Shown: positions 27,971-36,167 of the stretch, piece by piece
Position numbering within the stretch: the first letter of the stretch is position 1
How the letters are laid out: each line of letters opens with the position of its first letter
Origin: DASQMT01 sp963827335
GTDB lineage: Bacteria; Actinomycetota; Thermoleophilia; Solirubrobacterales; Solirubrobacteraceae
Length of the DNA stretch: 64,000 bases
Assembly: GCA_963827335.1 (NCBI GenBank)
Contig: CAWHAP010000012.1
Coordinates: forward strand, 103,453-167,452
Direction of reading: 5' to 3'
The notes under the pieces: generated by a model
Seen by the model: only the letters and a program-made list of their open reading frames with translations
Told to the model about the DNA's origin: nothing
Databases searched by the model: none
Translations under genes and position numbers: made by a program

Positions 27971-29608
27971 ATGGCCCGCCTCCGTTCCGCGGCGCTCGGC
28001 GCCGCGCTCGTCCTCGCCGCGCTCCCCGCCGCCGCCCGGGCGGGCACGGTCGACCTCGACGACGCCGGCACCACGCTCACGTACACCGCCGCGCCGGCGG
28101 AGGCCAACGCCCTCGTCGTCACGCGCGTCGCCGGGACGATCCGGTTCGAGGAGAGCGGCGGGCTCGCGGTGACCTCGCTCGAGCCGTCGTGCAGCGGGTC
28201 GGGCGGCGCGGTGCTGACGTGCGAGGCCGGCCCCGGCGCCGTCGTCGCCCGGCTCGGCGACCTCGGCGACACGCTCACCGCGAGGGCGCTCGGGACGCTC
28301 TCGCTCGAGGCCGACGGCGGCGACGGCGACGACCGGCTCGACGCGTCCGAGCAGACCGGGTACGCGCTGCTGCTCGGCGCGGGCGGCGAGGACCGGCTGG
28401 CGGCGGGCGTCGCCGAGAGCGACCTCGACGGCGGGCCTGGCGACGACGCCCTGGCGGGCGGCCCGGCCGGCGCGCGCACGACGTACCTGATGGGCGCAGC
28501 GCCCGACGGCGCGGACGCGGTGGCGGGCGGAGCCGGCTTCGACGTCGCCGACTACGGCGCGCGCGCAGCGCCGCTGATGCTCGGCGCCGATGGCACCGCC
28601 GGCGACGGCGAGCCGGGCGAGGGCGACGACCTCGCCGCCGCCGTCGAGGGGCTCCGCGGCGGGGCGGGTGCGGACGTCCTGGCCGCCACGGCGCAGTTCG
28701 ACGGCGAGCTGGCGGGCGGCGCCGGCGACGACGTGCTCACGGGCGGTGCGGGCGACGACGCGCTGTTCGGCGGCGACGGCGACGATGCGCTGGCCGGCAA
28801 CGGCGGCGATGACGTGGCGCTCCCCGCCGACCCGGACGGGGGCGCGCCGTCCGACGCGGGCGCCGACGCGTTCGCCGGCGGCCCCGGCGCCGACACGATC
28901 GACTACGGCGGCCGGATCGCGCCGGTCACCGCGATGCTGGACGGGCTCGCGAACGACGGCGAGTCCGGCGAGGGCGACGCCGTCGGCGCGGACGTCGAGG
29001 TCCTGGTCGGCGGGCGCGGTCCTGACGTGCTCACCGGCTCCGGCGCGGCCGAGCGCATCCTCGGGGGCGCCGGCGCGGACACGATCGACCCCGGCGCGGG
29101 CGTCGACGACGTGCGGGCGGGGGACGGCGACGACACGATCCGCGCGCAGGACGGGAGCGCCGAGCCGGTCGTGTGCGGGGTGGGAACTGACACGCTCGCC
29201 GCCGACGGCGACGACCTCCGCGACGGCTGCGAGCGCGTGACGCTCGGGCCCCCGGCCCGCGACGTGCGCAAGCCGAAGGTGCGGATCCGCGGCCTCCCGC
29301 AGCGCCCGCGCTGGCATCACGTGCGCCGCGGGCTGCGCCCGCGGATCGGCGCGGACGAGCCCGCGGCGTTCGTCGTCGAGCTGCTCGGTGCCGCGACCAC
29401 CGCGCACATCTCGGCCCGCCGGCCCTACAACCTGGTGCTCGTCCGGCGCACGATCGCGCGCACGGCGAAGTCCCGCCGCATCACGCTGCGCCCGAAGGCG
29501 GCGCTGCTCGGGCCACGGCGCAAGCTGCGCGTGCGGATCCGCGTGACGGCGACCGACGACGCGGGCAACGTCCGCGTGACGGCGCGGACGGTCAAGGCGC
29601 GGCGCTAG
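27971..29608 (+). CDS. Secreted protein with RTX-type calcium-binding repeats
   Basis: A 545-residue exported protein. The signal peptide is at residues 1-25 (ALGAALVLAALPAAARAG). The centre carries many GGxGxDxL nonapeptide repeats, such as GGAGDDVLTGGAGDDALFGG and GGAGADTIDPGAGVDD. These bind Ca2+ and fold as parallel beta rolls outside the cell. The last 110 residues are a basic beta domain (RKLRVRIRVTATDDAGNVRV) common to secreted proteins of this lineage. Unlike proteobacterial RTX proteins it has a Sec signal and no type I secretion genes nearby. It is the only plus-strand gene between 13.6 and 33.8 kb and interrupts the infC-rpmI-rplT order. No enzymatic domain was recognised. Confidence 0.85.
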   Translation: MARLRSAALGAALVLAALPAAARAGTVDLDDAGTTLTYTAAPAEANALVVTRVAGTIRFEESGGLAVTSLEPSCSGSGGAVLTCEAGPGAVVARLGDLGDTLTARALGTLSLEADGGDGDDRLDASEQTGYALLLGAGGEDRLAAGVAESDLDGGPGDDALAGGPAGARTTYLMGAAPDGADAVAGGAGFDVADYGARAAPLMLGADGTAGDGEPGEGDDLAAAVEGLRGGAGADVLAATAQFDGELAGGAGDDVLTGGAGDDALFGGDGDDALAGNGGDDVALPADPDGGAPSDAGADAFAGGPGADTIDYGGRIAPVTAMLDGLANDGESGEGDAVGADVEVLVGGRGPDVLTGSGAAERILGGAGADTIDPGAGVDDVRAGDGDDTIRAQDGSAEPVVCGVGTDTLAADGDDLRDGCERVTLGPPARDVRKPKVRIRGLPQRPRWHHVRRGLRPRIGADEPAAFVVELLGAATTAHISARRPYNLVLVRRTIARTAKSRRITLRPKAALLGPRRKLRVRIRVTATDDAGNVRVTARTVKARR

Positions 29609-29620
29609 CGGACGGGTCCA

Positions 29621-30028
29621 CTAACCGCCGGCGACCCGGAACGGCTTGCGCGCGACGAGCTCGCCGTCGACCTCGAGCCGCCACTCGTAGCCGCCGGGCT
29701 CGAGCGTCAGCGCGTTGAAGTTGATCGCGAGCGGCGAGTTGAGCGTCGAGCCGGGCTTGACGCCGGGCGGGCGCCCGACCTCGAAGCCGCCGTCCAGCAC
29801 GAGCGGCTGGCCCTGGGCGCTCTCGACCGCGTCGCCGTCCTCGGTCAGCAGGTGGGCGCGCAGCGTGTGCTGCACGCCCGCCTGGTCCCACGGCACCTCG
29901 ATGAGGATGGCGAGGGAGACGTTGACGGGAACGCCGGGCCGCAGCAGGACGTTCCAGCCTCCGCCGTTGATGTAGAGCTTGCCGCCGACCGCCTCCGCGT
30001 GGTCGCAGAGCAGGAGGGTGGCGTCCAG
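29621..30028 (-). CDS. Small conserved actinobacterial protein (DUF6941-like), apparent CTG start
   Basis: The frame reads LDATLLLCDHAEAVGGKLY, then GGGWNVLLRPG, VNVSLAILIEVPWDQAG, ARKPFRVAGG, stop: 135 residues. It is a compact beta protein resembling a family of unknown function found near infC or alone in actinobacteria. No ATG, GTG or TTG lies between the upstream in-frame stop and the conserved LLCDHAEAV block. The CTG at 30028 is the only plausible initiator, preceded by GGAGAAG, which is the end of infC. The gap from the infC stop is four bases, so coupling is likely. The first GTG (29896) would remove a third of the protein. Function unknown. Confidence 0.7.
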   Translation of the reverse strand: MDATLLLCDHAEAVGGKLYINGGGWNVLLRPGVPVNVSLAILIEVPWDQAGVQHTLRAHLLTEDGDAVESAQGQPLVLDGGFEVGRPPGVKPGSTLNSPLAINFNALTLEPGGYEWRLEVDGELVARKPFRVAGG

Positions 30029-30032
30029 GGGA

Positions 30033-30596
30033 CTACTTCTCCGCGGTGCCCGTGCGCTGCGGCGCGAGCATCATCGTCATGTTGCGGCCGTCCTGCTGGG
30101 GGCGCTGCTCGATGATCGCGAGCTCGCCGAGGTCCTCCGCGAGCCGGTTGAGGATCATCTCCCCGCGCTCGGGATGGGCCATCTCGCGGCCGCGGAACAT
30201 GATCGTGACCTTGACCTTGTCGCGGGCGTTGAGGAACCGCTCGACGTGACCCTTCTTCGTGTCGTAGTCGTGCTGCGCGATCTTCGGCCGGAACTTGATC
30301 TCCCGGATGTTGATCTGCTGCTGGTGCTTGCGCGCGGCCTTCTGCTTCTGGGTCTGCTCGTACTTGTACTTCGAGTAGTCGAGCACCCGGCAGACGGGCG
30401 GCTTGGCGTCGGGCGCGACCTCCACGAGGTCCAACTCACGGCTCTCGGCGTACCGGATGGCCTCGTTCGTCTTCATGATCCCGACCTGCTGGCCGTTCTC
30501 GTCGATGAGGCGCACCTCGGGAACGCGGATGCGTTCGTTGATGCGTGTGGTGTCGCGTTCCGGCGGCTGCCGGTCGAACCTTCTCGGAACCGGCAC
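30033..30596 (-). CDS. infC: Translation initiation factor IF-3
   Basis: A 187-residue protein with the N-domain INERIRVPEVRLIDENGQQ, the linker helix and the C-domain (IMFRGREMAHPERGEMIL). It keeps the 30S subunit free and proofreads start codons. The first possible start is GTG 30596. The family usually starts just before INERIR and often uses a rare AUU or AUC codon for self-control. Here ATC codes the Ile of INERIR, so a shorter product from ATC is an alternative. It follows thrS by 115 bases with its own putative promoter. Confidence 0.95.
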   Translation of the reverse strand: MPVPRRFDRQPPERDTTRINERIRVPEVRLIDENGQQVGIMKTNEAIRYAESRELDLVEVAPDAKPPVCRVLDYSKYKYEQTQKQKAARKHQQQINIREIKFRPKIAQHDYDTKKGHVERFLNARDKVKVTIMFRGREMAHPERGEMILNRLAEDLGELAIIEQRPQQDGRNMTMMLAPQRTGTAEK

Positions 30597-30609
30597 TAGC
30601 TGATGGGGG

Positions 30610-30674
30610 TGCGACGGGCCGTCAAGCGGGGCGTCGCACAGTCTGGGAACGCGTATTCAATGGCTCGGAGTATA
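30610..30674 (-). promoter_or_regulatory. Possible infC promoter -10 and leader hairpin
   Basis: On the minus strand TATACT (30674-30669) is a good -10 in an otherwise GC-rich gap; no convincing -35 is seen. The expected leader of about 65 bases contains TGCGACG and CGTCGCA (30638-30632 and 30616-30610), a 7-base stem over a 15-base loop just before infC. Leader structures upstream of infC often take part in autoregulation. No T tract is present. Confidence 0.4.
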
Positions 30675-30711
30675 GCCGGATCCCCGCCGCTGCGCGCGCG
30701 ATCTCGCCGCG

Positions 30712-32625
30712 TCAGCGCTCGGCGGCCTCGGCCAGCAGGCGCGCGGCGATGTCGCCCAGCGGCAGCGTCCCGAGGTCACCCTCCTTGTGGCGGCGCAGCG
30801 CGGCCGCGCCGGCGTCCGCCTCGCGGTCGCCGACCACCAGCATGTAGGGGACCTTGGCCAGCTCCGCATCGCGGATCTTGCGCCCGACGGACTCGCCGCG
30901 ATCGTCGACGCGCGCGCGCAGCCCAGCGGCGCCGAGCTGGGCGCCGACCTCGCGCGCATAGCCCAGATGGCGGTCCGAGACCGGCAGCACCAGCGCCTGC
31001 AGCGGCGCGAGCCAGAGCGGGAACTCGCCGGCGTAGTGCTCGATCAGGATCCCCATGAAGCGCTCGAACGAGCCCATCAGCGCGCGGTGGATCATGACCG
31101 GGCGGTGCTCGGCGTTGTCGGCGCCGGTGTAGGTCAGCTCGAACCGCTCGGGCATGACGTAGTCGAGCTGCACCGTGCCGAGCTGCCAGGAGCGCCCGAT
31201 CGAGTCGGTCATGTGCAGGTCGATCTTCGGCCCGTAGAACGCGCCGTCGCCCGGGTTGAGGTCGAACGCCGCGCCGCGCTGGACGAGCGCGTCCTCGAGC
31301 GCCGCCTCGGCGCGGTCCCACATCTCCTCGGTGCCGATCCGCTTCTCGGGCCGGGTCGAGAGCTCGAGCCGGGGTTCGAACCCGAACGTGTCGTAGATCG
31401 CGTAGCCGAAGTCGAGGCAGCGGTTGACCTCGTCGGGGATCTGCTCCTCGGTGCAGAAGATGTGCGCGTCGTCCTGCGTGATGTGGCGCACGCGCAGCAG
31501 GCCGTGCAGCGTGCCGCTGGGCTCGTGGCGGTGCACGAGGCCGGCCTCGGAGTAGCGGATCGGCAGGTCGCGGTAGGAGTGGCGCTCGTCCTTGTAGAGC
31601 TGGATGTGCGCCGGGCAGTTCATGGGCTTCAGGCCCATGGTCCGCTCCTCCACCTCGGTGAAGTACATGTTGTCGCGGTACACGTCCCAGTGCCCGGACA
31701 TCCGGAAGAGCTCGGCGTCGTAGAGGATCGGCGTCCTGACCTCGCGGTAGCCGCGGGCCGCGTTCTCGTCGCGCCAGAGCTCGGTCAGCTGGTTGAGCAC
31801 GACCATCCCGTCCGGGTGCCAGAACGGCGAGCCGGGCGAGAGCTCGGAGAACATGAACAGGTTCAGCTCGCGCCCGAGCTTGCGGTGGTCGCGCGCGCGG
31901 GCCTGCTCGAGCCGCTCCAGGTGTGCGTCCAGGTCCTTGGCGGAGTGGAACGCCGTGCCGTAGATGCGCGTCAGCATCTGGCGGCTCGCGTCGCCGCGCC
32001 AGTACGCGCCGGCGAGCGAGAGCAGCTTGAACGCCTTGATGCGGCCCGTGTCGGGGGCGTGCGGGCCGCGGCAGAGGTCGGTGAACGGGCCGTTCGTGTA
32101 GAGCGACACCGTGTCGACGTGCTCGCCGGCCACGAGGTCCTCGATCAGCTCGACCTTGTAGGGCTGGTCCTGCGCGCGGAACCGCGCGAGCGCCTCCTCG
32201 ACGCCCACGTCCTCGCGCGTGAACGGCTCCTTCGCCTTGACGTGCTCGCGCATCTTCTCCTCGAGCGCGGGCAGGTCGTGCTCGGAGAGCGCGACGCCCT
32301 CGGGGAACTCGAAGTCGTAGTAGAAGCCGTCCTCGATCGGCGGGCCGATCGAGATCCGGGTGCCGGGATAGAGGTCGAGCACCGCCGCGGCGAGCACGTG
32401 GGCCGTGTCGTGGCGGATCAGCTCGAGCGACTCGGGCGAGCGGTCGGTGACGATCTCGACGCGGTCGCCGTCGGCGAGCGGCCGCGCGAGGTCGCGCAGC
32501 TGCCCGTCGACCTTCACGGCGAGCGCGGCGCGGGCCAGCCCGGGGCCGATCGCGGCGGCGAGGTCGCCGCCGGCGGCGCCGTCGTCGAGGTCCTTGCGGG
32601 TGCCGTCGGGCAGCTCGATCTGCAT
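30712..32625 (-). CDS. thrS: Threonyl-tRNA synthetase
   Basis: A 637-residue class II synthetase. It has the TGS domain at the start (IELPDGTRKDL), and the editing domain with the metal-site HDTAHVLAAAV and CRGPHAPDTG. The catalytic core has the zinc Cys in MGLKPMNCPAHI, motif 2 (YSEAGLVHRHEPSG) and motif 3 (RALMGSFERFMGILIEH). The C-terminal anticodon-binding domain ends the protein. Length and order are normal. Upstream of infC, as in many bacteria. Confidence 0.97.
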   Translation of the reverse strand: MQIELPDGTRKDLDDGAAGGDLAAAIGPGLARAALAVKVDGQLRDLARPLADGDRVEIVTDRSPESLELIRHDTAHVLAAAVLDLYPGTRISIGPPIEDGFYYDFEFPEGVALSEHDLPALEEKMREHVKAKEPFTREDVGVEEALARFRAQDQPYKVELIEDLVAGEHVDTVSLYTNGPFTDLCRGPHAPDTGRIKAFKLLSLAGAYWRGDASRQMLTRIYGTAFHSAKDLDAHLERLEQARARDHRKLGRELNLFMFSELSPGSPFWHPDGMVVLNQLTELWRDENAARGYREVRTPILYDAELFRMSGHWDVYRDNMYFTEVEERTMGLKPMNCPAHIQLYKDERHSYRDLPIRYSEAGLVHRHEPSGTLHGLLRVRHITQDDAHIFCTEEQIPDEVNRCLDFGYAIYDTFGFEPRLELSTRPEKRIGTEEMWDRAEAALEDALVQRGAAFDLNPGDGAFYGPKIDLHMTDSIGRSWQLGTVQLDYVMPERFELTYTGADNAEHRPVMIHRALMGSFERFMGILIEHYAGEFPLWLAPLQALVLPVSDRHLGYAREVGAQLGAAGLRARVDDRGESVGRKIRDAELAKVPYMLVVGDREADAGAAALRRHKEGDLGTLPLGDIAARLLAEAAER

Positions 32626-32653
32626 CGCGCGGCCATGCTACCCGCGGCGCGCC

Positions 32654-33145
32654 TCAGGTCACCTCGCGCAGGCGCCCGGTGTCGACGTCGTAGACGAAGC
32701 CGCGCACGCTGTCCTTGCGCGGGATGAACGGGCTGGCCTGGATCCGCGCGATCGACTGGCGCACGTCGGCCTCGAGATCCTCGAACGACTCTGCCGCCCA
32801 CTGGGGCTTGATGCCCGTGTCGGCCTCGATGTCGGACTTGAACCCGTCATCGGTGAACGTGAGCATGCCGCAGTCCGTGTGGTGGATGAGGATGATCTCC
32901 TCCGTCCCCAGCAGGCGCTGGGAGATCGAGAGCGAGCGGATCTCGTCCTCGGTGACGACGCCGCCGGCGTTGCGGATGACGTGCGCGTCGCCACGCGCGA
33001 GACCCAGCGCGCCGTGCGGGTCCAGGCGCGCGTCCATGCACGCCACGATCGCGACCTTCTTGGCCGGGGGCAGGGGCAGGTGACCCTGGTCGAACGAGGC
33101 GGCATAGGCCTCGTTGTTGCGCAGCAGCTCGTCGGTGACGCTCAT
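32654..33145 (-). CDS. Beta-class carbonic anhydrase
   Basis: A 163-residue enzyme interconverting CO2 and bicarbonate. The zinc ligands are Cys36 and His89/Cys92, with the Asp38/Arg40 dyad (CMDAR, HHTDCG). GDAHVIRNAGG is the family's central block. The size matches the short mycobacterial-type enzymes rather than plant-type ones. ATG 33145 (MSVTDELL) is chosen over an upstream in-frame ATG without support. It lies 28 bases upstream of thrS on the same strand. Confidence 0.95.
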   Translation of the reverse strand: MSVTDELLRNNEAYAASFDQGHLPLPPAKKVAIVACMDARLDPHGALGLARGDAHVIRNAGGVVTEDEIRSLSISQRLLGTEEIILIHHTDCGMLTFTDDGFKSDIEADTGIKPQWAAESFEDLEADVRQSIARIQASPFIPRKDSVRGFVYDVDTGRLREVT

Positions 33146-33165
33146 GATGCCTATCCTACATAAAC

Positions 33166-33705
33166 TCAACCGGATTTATGGGGATTGAGCAGCCGCAGGA
33201 TGCGGACCGGCTCGCCGAAGCGCCCGGTCGCCTCGCGTTCCGGCGTCAGGCCCAGGGCGGCGCAGACCGCGAGCGACGCGCCGTTGGCCGGCTGCACCCG
33301 CGCCACGACGCTCGGTGCGCGGAGCCGGTCGAACGCCTCGGCGACGATCGCCCGCCCGCCCTCGGTCGCGTAGCCCCTCCCCCAGGCCTCCGGGTCGATC
33401 CACCAGCCGATCTCGTGGTCGTCGCGGGCGAGCTCGCGCACCTCGGAGCCGGGATGGGCGAGCGCGATCAGCCCGACCGCGCGGCCGGTCTCGCGCTCGA
33501 TCGCCGCGCGCCAGCCGAACCCGTGCGCGCGCCAGTGGACGAGCACCCGCGCCGACAGCTCGTCCGCCCGCGCCGCGGGCAGCGGCGCACCGTCGCCGAT
33601 GAACCGCATCACGGCGGGCAGCGCGGCCAGCCGCGCCAGCAGGCCGCCGTGCGCCGCCGTCCACGGCTCCAGCCGCAGGCGCTCGGTCTCGAGGGTCTCG
33701 ATCAT
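33166..33705 (-). CDS. GNAT acetyltransferase, RimJ/RimL type
   Basis: A 179-residue protein opening IETLETERLRLEPWTAAHG, the usual RimJ-like start. It has IGWWIDPEAWGRGYATEGG, the acetyl-CoA pyrophosphate-binding loop (GRGYAT). The closing block NGASLAVCAALGLTPE is also typical. Members acetylate the alpha-amino group of ribosomal proteins or small amines; the substrate here is unknown. It lies 20 bases upstream of the carbonic anhydrase gene on the same strand and is divergent from the GGDEF gene. Confidence 0.88.
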   Translation of the reverse strand: MIETLETERLRLEPWTAAHGGLLARLAALPAVMRFIGDGAPLPAARADELSARVLVHWRAHGFGWRAAIERETGRAVGLIALAHPGSEVRELARDDHEIGWWIDPEAWGRGYATEGGRAIVAEAFDRLRAPSVVARVQPANGASLAVCAALGLTPEREATGRFGEPVRILRLLNPHKSG

Positions 33706-33786
33706 CCCCTCCGATTGTGCCCGCCTGCGGGTGAAAGGGCCGTCGAGCGGCCTAATCCCCGCCTACGAAATGCCGATGCTGCGCAC

Positions 33787-34965
33787 ATGGAAGCGCAGCT
33801 GATCGACGACGAGCGGGACGGCGCGGCCGTCGACGAGCTGCGCGCGCTGATCGCCGTCGCGGGCGCCGTGGCGGCCGCGCACCGGCTCGAGGACGTGCTC
33901 GAGGTCGTGGCCGAGCAGACCCGCCGCGTGGTCGGCGCGTCCTCCGTCTCGATCAGCCGCTGGGAGCGCGAGCACGAGCGCGTGCGCACGCTCATCAACG
34001 TCGGCGAGCTCGGGGCCGGCGAGGAGCGCTTCCCCACCGGCGAGACCTACGACCTGGCCGAGTACCCGCTCGCCGCGCGGCTGCTGCGCGAGGGCGTGTC
34101 CTACGTGGTCTCGCGCGGGGACGCCGGCCTCCCGGCGAGCGACCGCGCGCTGCTCGACGTCCTCGACAAGGACTCCTACATCGGCGTCCCGGTCATCTTC
34201 GACGGCCGCACCTGGGGCAAGCTGGAAGCGTTCGCGACCGTCGGCGCGGAGCCGTTCACGCGCGCGCACGTCCCGTTCCTGGAGGCGATCGCCGGACAGG
34301 TCGGCGCCGCGATCGGCCGCGCCGAGCTGTTCTCGCGCGTGAACGCCCTCGCCTACGCCGACCCGCTCACCGGTCTGGGCAACCGGCGCGCGCTCGACGA
34401 CCGGCTGGAGCAGGCGGTGGAGCGCGACTGGCCGCTGGCGATCGCCTTCTGCGACCTCGACGGGCTCAAGCGGATCAACGACGGGCAGGGTCACGAAGCG
34501 GGCGACCATGCCATCCGGCGCGCCGCCGACGCGCTCGCCGCCGCCGCGGACGGGCAGCCCGGCGCCTCCGTGTACCGCGTGGGCGGCGACGAGTTCTGCC
34601 TCGTGCTCGAGGGCGGCGGCGCGGACGGCGCGCACGCCCTCGCCGTGGACGCGAGCGCGGCGCTCGCGGGCGGCGCCGACCCGCTCTCGCTCTCGTGCGG
34701 CGTGGCGGAGATGCGACCCGGCACCCGTCCGGCAGACCTCTTCCGCGCCGCCGACGCCGCCCAGTACCGCGCCAAGCGCGAGGGCCTGGGCGTGGTCGTG
34801 GCCGGCGACGAGCGGCTGGCCGCGACCGCCGGGCGCCGCGAGCACCGCGACCGGACCTGCAGCGAGATCCACGCGCTGGCGGACCGGCTGCTGGCCGAGC
34901 TCGCAGCGCTGCCGGACGCCGAGCGCGCCGGGCACCTCGCCCGCGCGCTGGCCCGCGAGACGTAG
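33787..34965 (+). CDS. GAF-GGDEF diguanylate cyclase
   Basis: A 392-residue cytosolic protein. The GAF sensor domain spans about residues 20-180 (VVEQTRRVVGASSVS-like start, IGVPVIFDGRTWGKLEAF). The GGDEF domain follows (YADPLTGLGNRRALDDRL, then FCDLDGLKRINDGQGHEAGD). The active-site motif is exactly GGDEF near residue 266, so it should make c-di-GMP from two GTP. The RxxD inhibitory site normally five residues before GGDEF is absent (DGQPGASVYR instead), so product feedback may be weak. The tail of 50 residues is helical. There are no transmembrane segments. It is the only c-di-GMP synthase in the window and a possible source of the ligand for the riboswitch at 9.7 kb. Confidence 0.92.
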   Translation: MEAQLIDDERDGAAVDELRALIAVAGAVAAAHRLEDVLEVVAEQTRRVVGASSVSISRWEREHERVRTLINVGELGAGEERFPTGETYDLAEYPLAARLLREGVSYVVSRGDAGLPASDRALLDVLDKDSYIGVPVIFDGRTWGKLEAFATVGAEPFTRAHVPFLEAIAGQVGAAIGRAELFSRVNALAYADPLTGLGNRRALDDRLEQAVERDWPLAIAFCDLDGLKRINDGQGHEAGDHAIRRAADALAAAADGQPGASVYRVGGDEFCLVLEGGGADGAHALAVDASAALAGGADPLSLSCGVAEMRPGTRPADLFRAADAAQYRAKREGLGVVVAGDERLAATAGRREHRDRTCSEIHALADRLLAELAALPDAERAGHLARALARET

Positions 34966-35006
34966 CCGCGACTGGGCGGGCGCCGGGACGGGCATAGGCT
35001 GCGGTG

Positions 35007-36077
35007 ATGGACGCCGAAGCCCTGCGCGCGCAGTTCCCCGTGCTCGAGCGCACCGCCTACCTCAACACGGGCACCGACGGGCCGCTGGCCGCGGCGGCGA
35101 TCGCCGCGGCGCGCGAGGAGCTCGCCGGCCAGGAGCGCGACGGGCGCATCGCGACCCACTTCGAGCGGCGCCTGGCGCTGCAGACCCGGTTGCGCGAGGC
35201 CTACGCGCGGCTCGTCCATGCCGACGCGTCCGAGATCGCCCTGACCACGTCGGCGAGCGACGGCCTCGGGCGCGTGATCGCCGGGCTCGGCCTCGGGCCC
35301 GACGACGAGATCGTCACCTCCGACCAGGAGCATCCGGGGCTGCTCGGCCCGCTGCTCGCCGCGCGCCGGCGCGGCGTGACGGTCCGCGCCGTGCCGTTCG
35401 CGCACGTCGCCGAGGCGGTCGGGCCCGAGACGACGCTCGTGGCGATCTCGCACGTGAGCTGGGTGGGCGGCGAGGTGGCCCCGGCCGGCCTGGCCGAGGT
35501 CGACGTCCCGGTGATCCTCGACGGCGCGCAGGGCGCGGGCGCCGTGCACGTCGACCCTCGCGGGCTCGGCTGCGTCGCCTACGCCGCCGCGGGGCAGAAG
35601 TGGCTCTGCGGCGCCGACGGCACGGGCTTCCTGTGGATCGACCCCGCGTTCGCGCAGAAGGTGGCGCCCGTCACGCCCGGCTACATCAACTTCGAGGACG
35701 CGTCCGCGGGCCTCGAGGGGACGTTCAAGGACAGCGCCGCCCGCTACGACACGCCCTCGCTGCCGCGCGAGGCGGTCGCGCTCTCGCTCGCCGCGATCGA
35801 GGTGCTCGAGGCGGCCGGCTGGGAGGCGCTGCAGGAACGCGCCGTGGCCCAGGCGCGCAGGCTGGCGGATGCGCTGCGCGAGCGCGGCCGCGCGGTGATG
35901 CCGCGCGGCGCCACCACGCTCGTCGCCTGGGAGGACGCCTTCGCCGAGCAGACCCGCGACAAGTCGCGCGACGCCGGAGTCATCGTCCGCGACCTTCCGG
36001 GCCGGTCGCTCGTGCGGGCGTCGGTCGGGGCGTGGAACTCCGACGAGGATCTTTCGCGGCTGCTCGATCTGGTGTGA
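35007..36077 (+). CDS. Class V aminotransferase (NifS/isopenicillin-N-epimerase-like)
   Basis: A 356-residue PLP enzyme. Family points are YLNTGTDGPL at the start, TTSASDGLGRVIAGLGL, the PLP Asp in ILDGAQGAGAVHVD, and the Schiff-base Lys in AAAGQKWLCGADGTGFLW. The active-site Cys loop of true cysteine desulfurases is missing, so a selenocysteine-lyase-like or epimerase-like activity is more likely. An in-frame GTG directly before the ATG at 35007 is an alternative start. It follows the GGDEF gene by 41 bases; the link may be only positional. Confidence 0.85.
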   Translation: MDAEALRAQFPVLERTAYLNTGTDGPLAAAAIAAAREELAGQERDGRIATHFERRLALQTRLREAYARLVHADASEIALTTSASDGLGRVIAGLGLGPDDEIVTSDQEHPGLLGPLLAARRRGVTVRAVPFAHVAEAVGPETTLVAISHVSWVGGEVAPAGLAEVDVPVILDGAQGAGAVHVDPRGLGCVAYAAAGQKWLCGADGTGFLWIDPAFAQKVAPVTPGYINFEDASAGLEGTFKDSAARYDTPSLPREAVALSLAAIEVLEAAGWEALQERAVAQARRLADALRERGRAVMPRGATTLVAWEDAFAEQTRDKSRDAGVIVRDLPGRSLVRASVGAWNSDEDLSRLLDLV

Positions 36078-36087
36078 GCCGGGTCGC

Positions 36088-36159
36088 TGGTGGCGACGGC
36101 GCGGACCGCCCGGTTCGTCTTGCGCGCGGACACCGGGGCGGACGGCGCCGTCGCCACCA
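36088..36159. repeat. 15-base inverted repeat between convergent genes
   Basis: TGGTGGCGACGGCGC (36088-36102) is exactly complementary to 36145-36159, with 42 bases between. It fills the 90-base gap between the aminotransferase and the aldo/keto reductase, which converge here. It could act as a bidirectional transcription barrier, although no T tracts flank it. Confidence 0.6.
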
Positions 36160-36167
36160 CCACCTGC

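Noticed and set aside
27971..29608. CRISPR-like or tandem DNA repeat
   Set aside because: The regular pattern is the codon-level echo of RTX nonapeptide repeats; unit lengths and spacers are not those of a CRISPR array.
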